This document shows, one piece after another, positions 34,630-44,278 of a DNA stretch of 61,040 nucleotides. How positions within the stretch are numbered: the stretch's first letter is position 1; every line of letters begins with the position of its first letter. The notes under the pieces are model-generated. The model saw nothing but the letters and a program-made list of their open reading frames with translations, was not told where the DNA came from and did no database searches. Source of the DNA: Nitrospira sp. CR1.2 (GTDB lineage: Bacteria; Nitrospirota; Nitrospiria; Nitrospirales; Nitrospiraceae). The position numbers and the translations under genes are program-made. The stretch lies in NCBI GenBank assembly GCA_014055495.1, contig WIAG01000016.1:1-61040 (forward strand). The letters run 5' to 3'.

Positions 34630-36582
34630 ATGCGTCTATTATATGTGCACTGGCCTGTCGCGCTCTGTCTCCTGACCCATCTCCTGGTGAGCCACGTCGG
34701 GGATGCCCTCGCCGTTCAGATCGCCCCGAATCCCAATCCCGACGGCAACACGATCACGATCACTCCTTCCACGCCGCGAGAAAATCTCGTCCCGTTCACC
34801 AATGTGGGCGTGATCAACATCCAGCCCTCCGCATCGTTGTCCAACCAGAGTCGGTTTGAAAATTTCGGGGGAGGATTTCTCGGCGGGTGGGTCATCAACT
34901 CCGGAACCATCACCAATTCGGATGTGTTCATCAACAACAGAATGTTCACCATGCAGGAAGGATCGCAATTTAATAATCTGGCGTCCGGCCGCTATAGCGG
35001 TGGCTTAGGTTCCATTGGCATTGCTGGCACCTTTGTCAACGAAGGCGCCGTTGACCACATCCTCGGCCACATCAGCGTGTCTGAATCAGGGCAATATATT
35101 CAGCGACAGGGTACCGGTTCGTCCGTGACGCCCACCACGAGCACCCCTGACGCGCCGTTTCGCAATGCGGGGCGGGTGCACATCGCTGCGGGCGACTTTC
35201 TCATTGACCCGCTTCGTCTGCGTGCGGCTTCGGCGACGTATGACCAATCGTCCACCGGCACCACGCAGATCGACGCGAGATTTCACAGCATCGGCGGAAC
35301 GGTGTGGAACGCGGGCGCAATTACGATCGGGGCAACCGGTGAGTATCGCCATGAAAGTCCATCAGTTCCCTTCCTTGCCGGCAGCACTAGGAACAGTGGC
35401 ACCTTTACCAATGCCGGGACGACGAACATTGCTACGGGGGTCTTCACCAATCAAGGCAGTGTGGCGAATTCCGGCACATTCACTGTGGGGACAGCAGGGC
35501 AGTATGTTCAGGAAGTGAGCCCCGGTGGTTCCCCCCATCCGGGAACGCAGAACAGCGGCACCTTTACCAATGCGGGAAGGGTGCGCATCGGGGAGGGAAC
35601 GTCGTTCGGCAGCTTCTCCAACCGGACACCGCCGGTCGCGCAATATATCCAGCAAGCCGGCGGCACCACCCACATCGACGGTACGTTTCAGGTCGGTGGT
35701 GCCAAGGTAGAGAACGCCGGTAGCATGACCGTCGGTTCGACGGGCGCGTATCACCAGACATTTAACAAGTTCGTTCCGGTGGTCTCCACGACCGTCAACA
35801 GCGGAACGTTCGCCAATGCGGGTAGCACGGTGATCGATGCGGGGACCTTTACGAATCACGGCACCGTGACGAACTCGGGGACATGGCAAATCGCTCCCAA
35901 CGGCACCGGAACCTTCGTGAACCATGGATCCACGGTGAACACTGGAACCTTCGAAGTCGCGGCTGCCGGCCAGGTAACGGGCACGGGCAGTTATGTGCAA
36001 AACGCCGCGGCGGCCCAGACGATCGTCAATGGGACGTTCGCGCATACCATCGCTCTGCAGGCGGGTGTGTTGAGCGGAGTCGGGACGGTCAGCGGTACCG
36101 TGACGAATACCGGAGGCGTGATTCAACCGGGCACTTTCGCCCAATCAAGTGTGTTGACCCTGGCCAACTACGTGCAGGGGCCTTCCGGGAGATTGGATCT
36201 CAAGCTTGGCGGGTTGCTTGCCGGGTCTCAATACGACGTGTTGCGACTCACCGGCTCGGGGATATTCGGCGGCAGTCTCTCCTTGAGGCTGATCAACGGC
36301 TTTACTCCAGGCCTGGGGCATCGGTTCGATCTGCTGACCTGTTCGTTGGGTTGCTCCGGAGCGAACGGCGGCTCGCTCTTCAGCGGAGGCGTATCGTTGC
36401 CGTCGCTCACATCGGGGCTTGCCTGGACCGGCGAACTCACGAACGGGGGGACCGGGTTTTCCTATACCGTCGTCGCGGCTGCCGCATCAGCTCCCGAGCC
36501 GGGCACGCTCGTGCTTGTCGGTTCCGGCGTGATCGGCTTGGTCGGTTGGGGGAGACGGCGGGGGAGGCGCCTCTCCCAGTGA
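34630..36582 (+). CDS. Large repetitive PEP-CTERM surface protein
   Basis: A 650-aa exported protein with a signal peptide (HWPVALCLLTHLLVSHVGDALA). The body consists of beta-helix-like repeats on the theme N-S-G-T-F-T-N-A-G, for example NSGTFTNAGTTNIATGVFTN and NSGTFANAGSTVIDAGTF. The C-terminus is a complete PEP-CTERM sorting tag: APEPGTLVLVGSGVIGLVGW followed by GRRRGRR. Such proteins are cleaved by exosortase and released or anchored in exopolysaccharide. The matching exosortase is encoded at 40009-41595. GGGGGAG ahead of the ATG supports the start. Confidence 0.88.
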   Translation: MRLLYVHWPVALCLLTHLLVSHVGDALAVQIAPNPNPDGNTITITPSTPRENLVPFTNVGVINIQPSASLSNQSRFENFGGGFLGGWVINSGTITNSDVFINNRMFTMQEGSQFNNLASGRYSGGLGSIGIAGTFVNEGAVDHILGHISVSESGQYIQRQGTGSSVTPTTSTPDAPFRNAGRVHIAAGDFLIDPLRLRAASATYDQSSTGTTQIDARFHSIGGTVWNAGAITIGATGEYRHESPSVPFLAGSTRNSGTFTNAGTTNIATGVFTNQGSVANSGTFTVGTAGQYVQEVSPGGSPHPGTQNSGTFTNAGRVRIGEGTSFGSFSNRTPPVAQYIQQAGGTTHIDGTFQVGGAKVENAGSMTVGSTGAYHQTFNKFVPVVSTTVNSGTFANAGSTVIDAGTFTNHGTVTNSGTWQIAPNGTGTFVNHGSTVNTGTFEVAAAGQVTGTGSYVQNAAAAQTIVNGTFAHTIALQAGVLSGVGTVSGTVTNTGGVIQPGTFAQSSVLTLANYVQGPSGRLDLKLGGLLAGSQYDVLRLTGSGIFGGSLSLRLINGFTPGLGHRFDLLTCSLGCSGANGGSLFSGGVSLPSLTSGLAWTGELTNGGTGFSYTVVAAAASAPEPGTLVLVGSGVIGLVGWGRRRGRRLSQ

Positions 36583-36693
36583 ATTCGGGGACGGCGCTCG
36601 GCAGCCGCAGAGCCCACATGAAAACATGCTGTGAGGCGCGCTCGATCCGTGCTCAATGTCATCAATCAAACTACAATGCAACCATTACGTTGT

Positions 36694-36721
36694 TTGACAG
36701 AGGAATAGAGGCCCCTACGAT
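36694..36721 (+). promoter_or_regulatory. Predicted sigma-70 promoter of the second PEP-CTERM gene
   Basis: A consensus TTGACA, 16-base spacer and TACGAT, about 65 bases ahead of the ATG at 36786. It indicates that this gene is not solely dependent on the upstream PEP-CTERM gene. Confidence 0.55.
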
Positions 36722-36785
36722 TACCGCCAGCGAGATCCCGGCGTATATCTTCCGATGCGTGATCCCCACGACAAAGGAGGACGAC

Positions 36786-37643
36786 ATGCACAAGAGATCG
36801 ATGCAAGGCTCGGCGGTGGTTCTGCTCACTGCACTACTGGTGATGCCGTCGCATGCCGGGGCTGGTCCTATCGTGTTTTCCGACTTCGGCGCGATTCTCG
36901 ATACGGTCGATGCCTTTCGGTCGGCCATCGGCGGAGCGAACAACGGCAATGCGCCCGGCCCGTTCACGACCGGCCGCCGGGAGATCAATTGGGATGGGGG
37001 CGGGGTCAATGCCCAACCCTTGGTCAACATGCCCAAGGATCTGTTCCTGAATAACCGCGGCGCTTTTTACGAGCCGGCGGCCACAACCTTCTCAATCAGC
37101 GGTCAAACCGCTGCCAATGACGCCACGCTGGCACGGTTCGGCAACATCAATTCCACCTATCCCAGCACCTTCACCTCATTCAGCAGCCCCCGCATTTTTG
37201 CCCCGACCAATAGTATCACCACGGAGCAGATTTTCTTTCAGCCCGGATCGAGCAAGAATATCCCCGCGGTGACCACAGCCTTTGGGGTCGTCTTTCTGGA
37301 TGTGGATCGTGCGCGGACGACGTCGATCGAATATTTCGGGGCCAATAACAAGTCGCTGGGCAAGTTCTACGTCCCGCCCGCAAACAACGGCCAGTCATTT
37401 CTCGGCGTCAAGTTCGATGGCGGCGAGTTGATCAGCCGGGTGGCCATCACAACCGGTAATACGATCCTGGGGCCCAACGACGGAGGGTCCTTCGATGTGG
37501 TGGCCATGGACGACTTCATCTTCGCGGAGCCGAAGTCGGCCGCGGCGGGCGCGCCGGAACCAACCACGCTGTTGCTGGTGAGCAGCGGGATCGTCGGGCT
37601 GCTGTGGAGAAGTCGGTCGCTTCGGCCCACGTTGTCCGTGTGA
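36786..37643 (+). CDS. PEP-CTERM protein, 285 aa
   Basis: The signal peptide (GSAVVLLTALLVMPSHAGA) is followed by a body with AFGVVFLDVDRARTTSIEYF, LGKFYVPPANNGQSFLGVKF and DVVAMDDFIFAEP, the jelly-roll-like pattern common in PEP-CTERM proteins. The sorting tag is GAPEPTTLLLVSSGIVGLLW followed by basic residues. AAGGAGG lies directly upstream. It is probably a substrate of the exosortase in the same locus and ends up on the cell surface or in the biofilm matrix. Confidence 0.88.
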   Translation: MHKRSMQGSAVVLLTALLVMPSHAGAGPIVFSDFGAILDTVDAFRSAIGGANNGNAPGPFTTGRREINWDGGGVNAQPLVNMPKDLFLNNRGAFYEPAATTFSISGQTAANDATLARFGNINSTYPSTFTSFSSPRIFAPTNSITTEQIFFQPGSSKNIPAVTTAFGVVFLDVDRARTTSIEYFGANNKSLGKFYVPPANNGQSFLGVKFDGGELISRVAITTGNTILGPNDGGSFDVVAMDDFIFAEPKSAAAGAPEPTTLLLVSSGIVGLLWRSRSLRPTLSV

Positions 37644-37718
37644 GGGGCGCCGTCGACATTGCTTCAGGCCTTTGACGGGGCCTCGGCTGTTGAGGAATGT
37701 CGTTCATCCGGGGCTTCT

Positions 37719-39890
37719 ATGGCAAAGTGGATGGTGCTCTGCTGCCTTCTCGCCATCGAGCCGCTGCTCGCCTCCTGCGCGGAACCGTTGAGCGACCGAG
37801 CCGCCAAGCATGAGACCCGCGGAGACGCCTACGTCCAACAGGAACAATTCCGTGAGGCGGTGATCGAATATAAGAATGCCGCGCGGGACAGTCCCGATCG
37901 TCCCGACCTGCACTGGAAGCTTGCCTCGGCTGCAGCAAAAACCGGAGATATTCCCGCCGCCTTCACGGCCCTGACACGAGTCGTACAACTGGACCCGACT
38001 CATTTCGACGCGCGCTGGTCGCTCGGGGATCTGTATCTGGCCGCCGGCAAGACCAGCGAAGTCACGAAGCTCGCTGAAGGCCTACTCGCGGCGCGCCCCC
38101 ACCATCCAGCTGGTCATCTGCTTTTCGCCGGTATCGCGTTACAGGAAGATCGAATCGCAGACGCGATCGAATCGTTGAAGCACGCCGCCGCCCTCGACCC
38201 TACCATGCTGCGGCCCCTTCTTGCCCTCGGGAACGTGTATTTCACTCAGCGGGATCTCAAGCCGGCAGGCGAATGGTATGCGCGAGCGGTGACCGCCGAT
38301 CCGGCTTCCGTGGAGGCGCACCTGGCCTACGGATACTTTCTGTCGGCGACCGGGGCGATAGACGAGGGAAAGACGGAATTCCACAAGGCGCTGGAAGTGA
38401 GTCCGGACCAGGAACTCGTCAAGCTCCTGCTTGCCGATCGGTATCTTGCACTGGGGCGGCAGGATGAAGCACAACGCGAATTGGCTGGACTCGTTGCCGA
38501 CACGAATTCCCGAAAGGCTCGGTATGCTCTCATTGAATTGAGGTTGGCCGGGGGACAAGTCGCAGAAGCCACGCCGCTTCTCAACGACATTCGCGAGGCC
38601 GATGGGCACGACGCCATGGGACTCTATCTCAAGGGGCGTATCGCGCTGGCAGAGCAGGACGTGCCCCAAGCAGTCGGTCTGTTCGAAGCGTCCATTGGTC
38701 GGAATGCTGCCCTTCCCGGTCCCCATCTGTATCTGGGGCTGGCGCGGCTCGCGCAAGGGCGTACGGATTCTGCAGAAACAGCACTCCGTGAGGCCATTCG
38801 AATGCAGCCGGGCAACGAGGTTGCCCACCTCGCGCTCGCGAAGCTGTATCTTGCGCAACAGAAACCGGCTGAGGCTGGAAAAGAAGCCTGGCAGGCCTTG
38901 CGATCGAACCCTGCGAGCCTGGAAGCGGCGGTGTTGTATGGCGATGCCTTGGCGCTGGAGAAAAACTGGGCCAAGGCCGAGGAAGTGTACGGGCTCATCC
39001 GCAAGCAGCTTCCTGATCAGCCGCTTGGTTATGTAAAAATGGCCGCTCTCCGCAAGGTGCAGGGGCAGGTTGTCGAGGCCGCGCAGCTCTTTTCGAAAGC
39101 GCTGTCCCACGCGCCCGACGATCTGGTGATTCTGCAGGACTACCTGATCTCACTGGTGGATTCGACGCAGGCTCAACAAGCAGATCGCGTGCTCGACCAG
39201 TATCTCGCCAAAGCCCCGCGTGATCCGAATCTCTGGAGACTGGCAGGTCGACTCTACGTCTCACAGCACAAGACGGACCAAGCGGAGAAGGCCTACCGCA
39301 AGGCAGTCGACCTCGCACCGAATGTGGCGCTCGTCCACTATGAACTCGGCCAACTGTATCTCTTGCAGCGAAAGTGGGCGGCGGCCGAGTCGGCGTTTCA
39401 GGTCGCCCTCAAGAAGGAAGAAACCAATTCGGAAACCCACACAGCCTTGGGCATGGTGTTGACGGCGCAGGGGCGAGGCGAGGCGGCGGATCAGCACTAT
39501 CGGCGAGCCGTGCAACTCGATCGGCACAATGTGGTCGCGGCCAACAACTTGGCGGCCAGCCTGGGCGAACACTTGGACCTGGACGATGCGTTGGGTTTGG
39601 CGCTCGGTGCACACGAAGTGGCCCCCGCCAATCCGGCGGTCAAGGACACGCTGGGGTGGATCTATTACAAGAAGGATCGTTTTGAGGATGCCCATCGACT
39701 GCTCGCGGACGCCTCGGCGGCGCTCCCGCAGCATCCGACCGTGCGGTACCACCACGCGATGGCGCTCTCCAAGATCGGCAAGCAACAGGAGGCGCTGTCC
39801 GAGCTGAAGACCGCCCTGTCACTTCCCGGCGGGTTTCCTGGGGCGGATCGCGCGGCTCAGATGGTTGCGTCGAACAAGGTCGAAGAGTAG
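37719..39890 (+). CDS. TPR-repeat lipoprotein (PEP-CTERM system, PrsT-like)
   Basis: This 723-aa lipoprotein has a signal sequence ending in the lipobox LLASC. About 18 tetratricopeptide repeats follow (HETRGDAYVQQEQFREAVIE, YVSQHKTDQAEKAYRKAVDL, LGMVLTAQGRGEAADQHYRR and so on) to the C-terminus. TPR lipoproteins of this size lie beside exosortases and are named PrsT in the PEP-CTERM/exosortase system; they are thought to scaffold exopolysaccharide export. The start MAKWMV is chosen because the hydrophobic signal begins there; the ribosome site is weak. Confidence 0.88.
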   Translation: MAKWMVLCCLLAIEPLLASCAEPLSDRAAKHETRGDAYVQQEQFREAVIEYKNAARDSPDRPDLHWKLASAAAKTGDIPAAFTALTRVVQLDPTHFDARWSLGDLYLAAGKTSEVTKLAEGLLAARPHHPAGHLLFAGIALQEDRIADAIESLKHAAALDPTMLRPLLALGNVYFTQRDLKPAGEWYARAVTADPASVEAHLAYGYFLSATGAIDEGKTEFHKALEVSPDQELVKLLLADRYLALGRQDEAQRELAGLVADTNSRKARYALIELRLAGGQVAEATPLLNDIREADGHDAMGLYLKGRIALAEQDVPQAVGLFEASIGRNAALPGPHLYLGLARLAQGRTDSAETALREAIRMQPGNEVAHLALAKLYLAQQKPAEAGKEAWQALRSNPASLEAAVLYGDALALEKNWAKAEEVYGLIRKQLPDQPLGYVKMAALRKVQGQVVEAAQLFSKALSHAPDDLVILQDYLISLVDSTQAQQADRVLDQYLAKAPRDPNLWRLAGRLYVSQHKTDQAEKAYRKAVDLAPNVALVHYELGQLYLLQRKWAAAESAFQVALKKEETNSETHTALGMVLTAQGRGEAADQHYRRAVQLDRHNVVAANNLAASLGEHLDLDDALGLALGAHEVAPANPAVKDTLGWIYYKKDRFEDAHRLLADASAALPQHPTVRYHHAMALSKIGKQQEALSELKTALSLPGGFPGADRAAQMVASNKVEE

Positions 39891-39925
39891 CAGGATGCTG
39901 AAAAAGTCCGCTTTGAACATCCTGC
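39891..39925. terminator. Hairpin after the TPR lipoprotein gene
   Basis: GCAGGATG (first base shared with the stop codon) pairs with CATCCTGC at 39918-39925, and AAAG pairs with CTTT inside. It lacks a long T run, so it may be an attenuating or mRNA-protecting hairpin. The start, GGATGCTGAAAAAGTCCG, resembles a dispersed intergenic repeat. Confidence 0.4.
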
Positions 39926-40008
39926 GGATTGGTCGGAGAGCATCAGCGAGTTTCAATGACCTACTGGTCTGTGAATCGTGTGGTAGCGATGGTGAGTGAG
40001 GCCGGCTG

Positions 40009-41595
40009 ATGGAACACTCTCTCGTCAATCCGTCTCAAACGGTAGACGCCGCGCATCCCCCGCGCCTCTCCGCCGGCGCGACAGTGGCCGGTCTGAGCGA
40101 TGCGTCCATCCTGCTCAGAAGCATTGGGCTCGGTGTTCTTCTCGTCCTGCTCTCCGCGCCGACTTGGGGCGACCTGTGGAACTTGTGGTGGAATCGCTAC
40201 GGCTTTTCACACGGTGTCCTGGTGCCGTTGATCAGCGGCTATCTTGTGTGGCTGCAGTGGCCGACGTTGAGTCAGACGCGGGCTGAACCGGCGATGGTGC
40301 CGGGATTGTTGTGGCTGGTGGCCGCGACAGTGTTGCTCCTGGCGAGCGAAATCGCCGGTGTCATGACGATCGGCAGCCTCGCGTTGATTCTGCTGCTCGC
40401 GGGACTCGTCCTGACCCTCTTCGGGTATGCCTACCTCAGATCGCTGGCATTTCCGCTGGCCTATTTGATCTTCATGACGCCGGTTCTTGATGTCGTGACC
40501 GAGCCCCTGGAATGGCCGTTTCAGCTGCTCACCGCGAACATGGCTGCCTCCATGTTGCAGGCGTTCGATATTCCCGTGTTGCTTGAAGACCGCATCCACC
40601 TCGTGCTGCCGACGGTGACCTTGCAGGTAGTGCGAGAATGTAGCGGGGCCGGCTTGCTCATCGCAGTCTTGGCTATCGGGTTGCCGCTGGCCTCCCTCAC
40701 CCTGCAGGCGTGGTGGAGCAGGATCACCCTGGTACTGTCCTCAGTCATGATTGCCATTGTGGCGAACTGGGTACGTGTGACTGTTATGGGGCTCTATGCT
40801 CAAGCAGGGGGAAAGGATCTTCACGGCCCGTACCATATTCTGCAGGGACTGTTTGTCGATTGGGTGGCATTCGGGTTTTTATTCCTGGGGGCCTGGGGTT
40901 TGAGCAGGATGGAGCGCGTCGCGGTCGAACCGGCTCCTCAACCGGCAGCCCGCGCGTTCGGTAAAGCCATGGCGGAGAGCCGAAGCTGGAACCGCGCGTA
41001 TGGGCCGGCCTGCGTTACGCTGGCATTGGCGGCGGTCGGCCTCTATGCGCTGGAGCTCGGAACAACGGGGCTCAAGAAAGACCTCATGACCTTTCCGACG
41101 GTCATTGCCGACTGGGTTAGTGACCCCCATCGGAATCCTCAGCCGGTCGCCGGCGTGCTCGATGCGGACGCATCCCTCATGCGGACCTATCGCGGGCCCG
41201 GTGGTCGGCGCGTCTCTCTGTCTATTGCCTACACGAGGGCGCAGCGGCAGGGGAAAGAGCTTGTGGGCATGCAGACGGCTCCTCTGCATGACAAGGCCCA
41301 GGCCACGACGTTGCGGGTCGGATCGGAGTCGGTCTCCGCGAATCGCGCCACCATCGGCACGGAACGCCGAGCCAGTCCGGCGGTGTTTTGGTATCACATC
41401 GATGGGACGGGGTACGGGGATCGGTATCAGGCCAAACTCGCCACGCTCAAGCAGGCAGTCCGGCACGGGCGCACCGATGCGGCACTGGTGCTCCTGTCTG
41501 TCGAGCCTCGGATCGATCAGGGCACCGACGAATGGGCGTCTCTGGAAGAGTTTGCCGGCCTGGTGTTCCCGATCTTGCAAGAGTATCTCCCATGA
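40009..41595 (+). CDS. Exosortase fused to EpsI-type domain
   Basis: A 528-aa integral membrane transpeptidase-like enzyme. Eight or so hydrophobic helices carry the exosortase triad: Cys211 (RECSGAGLLI), Arg256 (NWVRV) and His276 (HGPYHILQGLFVDW). Residues beyond about 330 form a soluble EpsI/DUF3485-type domain (FPTVIADWVSDPHRNPQ, RTYRGPGGRRVSLSIAYTRA) that is often a separate protein and here is fused. It processes PEP-CTERM tags such as those at 36582 and 37643. Its stop overlaps the next gene by ATGA. Confidence 0.93.
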   Translation: MEHSLVNPSQTVDAAHPPRLSAGATVAGLSDASILLRSIGLGVLLVLLSAPTWGDLWNLWWNRYGFSHGVLVPLISGYLVWLQWPTLSQTRAEPAMVPGLLWLVAATVLLLASEIAGVMTIGSLALILLLAGLVLTLFGYAYLRSLAFPLAYLIFMTPVLDVVTEPLEWPFQLLTANMAASMLQAFDIPVLLEDRIHLVLPTVTLQVVRECSGAGLLIAVLAIGLPLASLTLQAWWSRITLVLSSVMIAIVANWVRVTVMGLYAQAGGKDLHGPYHILQGLFVDWVAFGFLFLGAWGLSRMERVAVEPAPQPAARAFGKAMAESRSWNRAYGPACVTLALAAVGLYALELGTTGLKKDLMTFPTVIADWVSDPHRNPQPVAGVLDADASLMRTYRGPGGRRVSLSIAYTRAQRQGKELVGMQTAPLHDKAQATTLRVGSESVSANRATIGTERRASPAVFWYHIDGTGYGDRYQAKLATLKQAVRHGRTDAALVLLSVEPRIDQGTDEWASLEEFAGLVFPILQEYLP

Positions 41596-42716
41596 AGACG
41601 ATCGCCTCGTTACGTATCCGCATGGTGGAGTCTTTTGAGGAATTCAAGGGCTTGGCCGGTGAGTGGGAACGGCTTCTCGCGACCATCCCTGGGCATAGCC
41701 TGTTTCTCACCTGGGAGTGGCTGTACTATTGGTCGAAACATTTTTTGAGCGATGAGCGGCTCAGAATTCTCCTGGCGTTGGACGGGCATGAGCGCCTGGT
41801 CGGCATTGCACCGTTCTACCTCCGCATCACAAGGGGCCTGGGTCCGATTCCGGTGCGGGAATTGCGTTTGCTCGGGAGCGAAACCGTCTGTCCCGCCTAC
41901 CTCGACATTATTGCAAGCGAGCGGGACAAGCGGGCTGTCTGCCGGAGCCTGTACCGCTACCTGTTCGACGATGCGCGGAATGAGTGGGATCTCCTCACGC
42001 TTTCTGAGCTGTCTGCCGAGTCCTCCACGCTGGATCTGTGGAATGAGTTGTTCCAGGAAGCGGGCAAGGTCGGAGAGGTCATTGCCACGACCTGCTGCCC
42101 CCTGATCCGACTGCCGAAGGAGATCGAGCCGTTTCGCGCCGGCCTAGGAGGAACCAGACGGTATACGTTGCAACGAAAAGCGAAGTGCCTTCACCGTGCC
42201 GGACGAATCGAGTACTCGCGCGCCGCGAGTCCTGCCGAGGTTGAGGCGGCGTTCGACTCGTTGGTGGCCCTCCACCAACAACGATGGAACGGTAAAGCGG
42301 ACGGCGGCGTGTTCGCGAAAGAGGTTCCCAGGCGATTTCACCGGGAGGTCGTCCGGGTTTTGAGCGAGCGGGGGCGTGTGAGCCTCGATCAGCTGGCCTT
42401 GGATGGGCGACCGATTGCGGCTATTTACGGGTTCGTCTACGGGGACACCTACTATTTTTATCTGCCTGGATTCGATCCGACGGCGGTCCCGAAGGCGAGT
42501 CCCGGTCTGCTTCTGTTGCATCACCGTATTGAGCAGGCCATCCGTGATGGTCTGACGACCGTCGATCTGTTGCAGGGGGCACAACCGTACAAGTTGGAAT
42601 GGTCCACCGGTCGGCGACGACTGGTGACCGTGCGGTACTACAATCGGCATGCACGTGCCGCAGCCCTCAAGCTGTGTGAGGGTGCCAAGCAGGCGATCAA
42701 GATCCTGGTCAGATAG
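41592..42716 (+). CDS. GNAT/FemAB-like acyltransferase (CelD/BcsL-type)
   Basis: A 374-aa cytosolic protein with two GNAT-like folds. The N-terminal half has FLTWEWLYYWSKHFLSDERL and the C-terminal half DQLALDGRPIAAIYGFVYGD, YFYLPGFDPTAVPKASPGLL and TVDLLQGAQPYKLEW, signatures of the CelD/FemAB-like transferases common in exopolysaccharide loci. It is translationally coupled to the exosortase. It probably acylates or aminoacylates a polysaccharide precursor, but the substrate is inferred only from the neighbourhood. Confidence 0.82.
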   Translation: MKTIASLRIRMVESFEEFKGLAGEWERLLATIPGHSLFLTWEWLYYWSKHFLSDERLRILLALDGHERLVGIAPFYLRITRGLGPIPVRELRLLGSETVCPAYLDIIASERDKRAVCRSLYRYLFDDARNEWDLLTLSELSAESSTLDLWNELFQEAGKVGEVIATTCCPLIRLPKEIEPFRAGLGGTRRYTLQRKAKCLHRAGRIEYSRAASPAEVEAAFDSLVALHQQRWNGKADGGVFAKEVPRRFHREVVRVLSERGRVSLDQLALDGRPIAAIYGFVYGDTYYFYLPGFDPTAVPKASPGLLLLHHRIEQAIRDGLTTVDLLQGAQPYKLEWSTGRRRLVTVRYYNRHARAAALKLCEGAKQAIKILVR

Positions 42717-42729
42717 CAGGTTGCGAGAC

Positions 42730-43749
42730 ATGCAGGAACGCGCGCCGATGAAATTGGTGGTGACGGTCGACGTTGAGGAAGATCAATGGGGCATCACGCC
42801 GCCTTGCCAGGCGACGGTCGAAAACGTGTACCGCCTTCCCACGCTGCAGAGACTGTTCGGCGAGTTCGGGATCGTGCCGACCTATCTTCTCACGTATCCC
42901 GTCGTCCGCGATACGCGCGCCGCGGCCCTCTTGCGCGGCATGCTGGACGCCGGCGAATGTGAGATCGGGGCTCACTGCCACCCATGGAATACACCACCGC
43001 ATGAAGAGCGTTTGACCACGTTCAACAGTATGCTCAGCAACTTGCCGCCGTCCCTGCAGTGTGAAAAACTGCAACGGTTGCACGAAGCCATTGAGGAGAC
43101 GTTCGACATGACTCCCATTGCTTTTCGGAGCGGGCGTTGGGGGTTCGATGCCCAAGTCGCGAAACAGATCGCCGGGCTTGGGTATCGTATCGACACCTCG
43201 GTCACACCCTATACCTCCTGGGCACGGCAGTCTGGTCCAGATTTTTCGCACGTCTCCCCTCGTCCCTATACCTTTGTGCCGGAGCTGTTCAGCGGGAGTG
43301 GTCCGAGAAGCACCCTTGCGGAAGTGCCGGTCACTATCGGCTATCTCCATGGGGAATTTCGGGCCTGCGCGAAGGTGGCACAACGACTCAGGCTCGATCC
43401 GTTTCGCAGGCTCAAGCTCGGCGGACTTCTTTCACGACTCCATGTGTTACGAAAGGTTTGGCTCTCGCCGGAGATGGAAACCTCTGCAAGGATGATGCAG
43501 CTCGTGCGGCAGATGAGGCGGCAGGGCTACGGGGTGCTGAATCTGGTCTTCCATTCGTCTGCGCTGATGGGAGGCTGTGGGCCGTTCGTCCGTACGAGTG
43601 CCGACGAGCAACCGTTTCTCGAGACGCTCAGGACGGTTCTGCATCGCGTGACAAGAGATGCGGTGACAGGTTGCCCTCTGTCACAGATCATCGATCTCCC
43701 GGCGGCTTCGGCGAGGCCGGCGGTCACGGAGATGTCCCGCGCCGGGTGA
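42730..43749 (+). CDS. Polysaccharide deacetylase (NodB-like, exosortase-associated)
   Basis: A 339-aa NodB-fold enzyme. KLVVTVDVEEDQWG holds the metal/catalytic Asp region, GAHCHPWNTPP supplies the His pair, and FRSGRWGFDAQVAKQIAGLG and LNLVFHSSALM are later family motifs. The D-V-E-E variant and the His-Ser near the end resemble the XrtA-linked deacetylases. It would remove acetyl groups from an exopolysaccharide. Met at 42748 is an alternative start. It ends the PEP-CTERM locus; no glycosyltransferases are included. Confidence 0.85.
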   Translation: MQERAPMKLVVTVDVEEDQWGITPPCQATVENVYRLPTLQRLFGEFGIVPTYLLTYPVVRDTRAAALLRGMLDAGECEIGAHCHPWNTPPHEERLTTFNSMLSNLPPSLQCEKLQRLHEAIEETFDMTPIAFRSGRWGFDAQVAKQIAGLGYRIDTSVTPYTSWARQSGPDFSHVSPRPYTFVPELFSGSGPRSTLAEVPVTIGYLHGEFRACAKVAQRLRLDPFRRLKLGGLLSRLHVLRKVWLSPEMETSARMMQLVRQMRRQGYGVLNLVFHSSALMGGCGPFVRTSADEQPFLETLRTVLHRVTRDAVTGCPLSQIIDLPAASARPAVTEMSRAG

Positions 43750-43750
43750 C

Positions 43751-43766
43751 GCGGCGAGCCCGCCGC
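43751..43766. terminator. GC hairpin after the deacetylase gene
   Basis: GCGGCG and CGCCGC form a perfect 6-bp stem with a 4-base loop one base after the stop codon. No T run follows, so termination is uncertain. The next 300 bases to 44073 hold no recognised gene. Confidence 0.35.
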
Positions 43767-44073
43767 CAAAATTCCCGTCGCAACAGGGAATCGGCGATGT
43801 CGCAGGGCAGACGATGCGTCTGCCAAGCCAGGGTGGAGCGATTGCGAGATCAATTTCATGGAGCCCGACCGTTACGCAGTGTGCCGCACAGGATCGATGA
43901 CTACATGTTGACATCGCAGCCGTGAGGGCCACGAATGGTTGTGTCAGTATATGTCTGGCGTGAATCTGCGGAAAATTCGTAGTGGCAAGTGTGGACAAAT
44001 CTGTTAGGGTTGGGCCGAGTTCAGCCGGGGATGGTCCCCTTCACAAGGTCCGCTGCGATTCGGGGAGGTCGTT

Positions 44074-44244
44074 ATGCAGAGTCCTCAACTCGATCCGACC
44101 ACGACACGGACGCTCTCCTGCGTGCACATGCGACTCATCGACCGTATCCGTTCCGAGCACGACGAGGACCCTCCTCGTTATCGATGCTTGGAATGCGGAG
44201 CGGTGATCGAAGAGCCGGAGTGTCACGTCGAACCTTCCGCGTAA
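44074..44244 (+). CDS. 56-aa CxxC peptide
   Basis: An ATG nine bases after GGGGAGG opens MQSPQLDPTTTRTLSCVHMR and continues to YRCLECGAVIEEPECHV. CLEC plus the later Cys-His (PECHV) and the earlier CVH suggest a small zinc-binding knuckle. There is no signal peptide. The function is unknown. It stands alone between the exosortase locus and the SufC/D unit. Confidence 0.65.
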   Translation: MQSPQLDPTTTRTLSCVHMRLIDRIRSEHDEDPPRYRCLECGAVIEEPECHVEPSA

Positions 44245-44278
44245 TCCGGGCTGTCCGACTGTCAGCGGCATCGTTCAA

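Noticed and set aside
34900-36000. Short repeated units suggesting a CRISPR-like or tandem array
   Set aside because: The repeats are codon-level repeats encoding N-S-G-T-F-T-N in a PEP-CTERM protein and vary in spacing and sequence.
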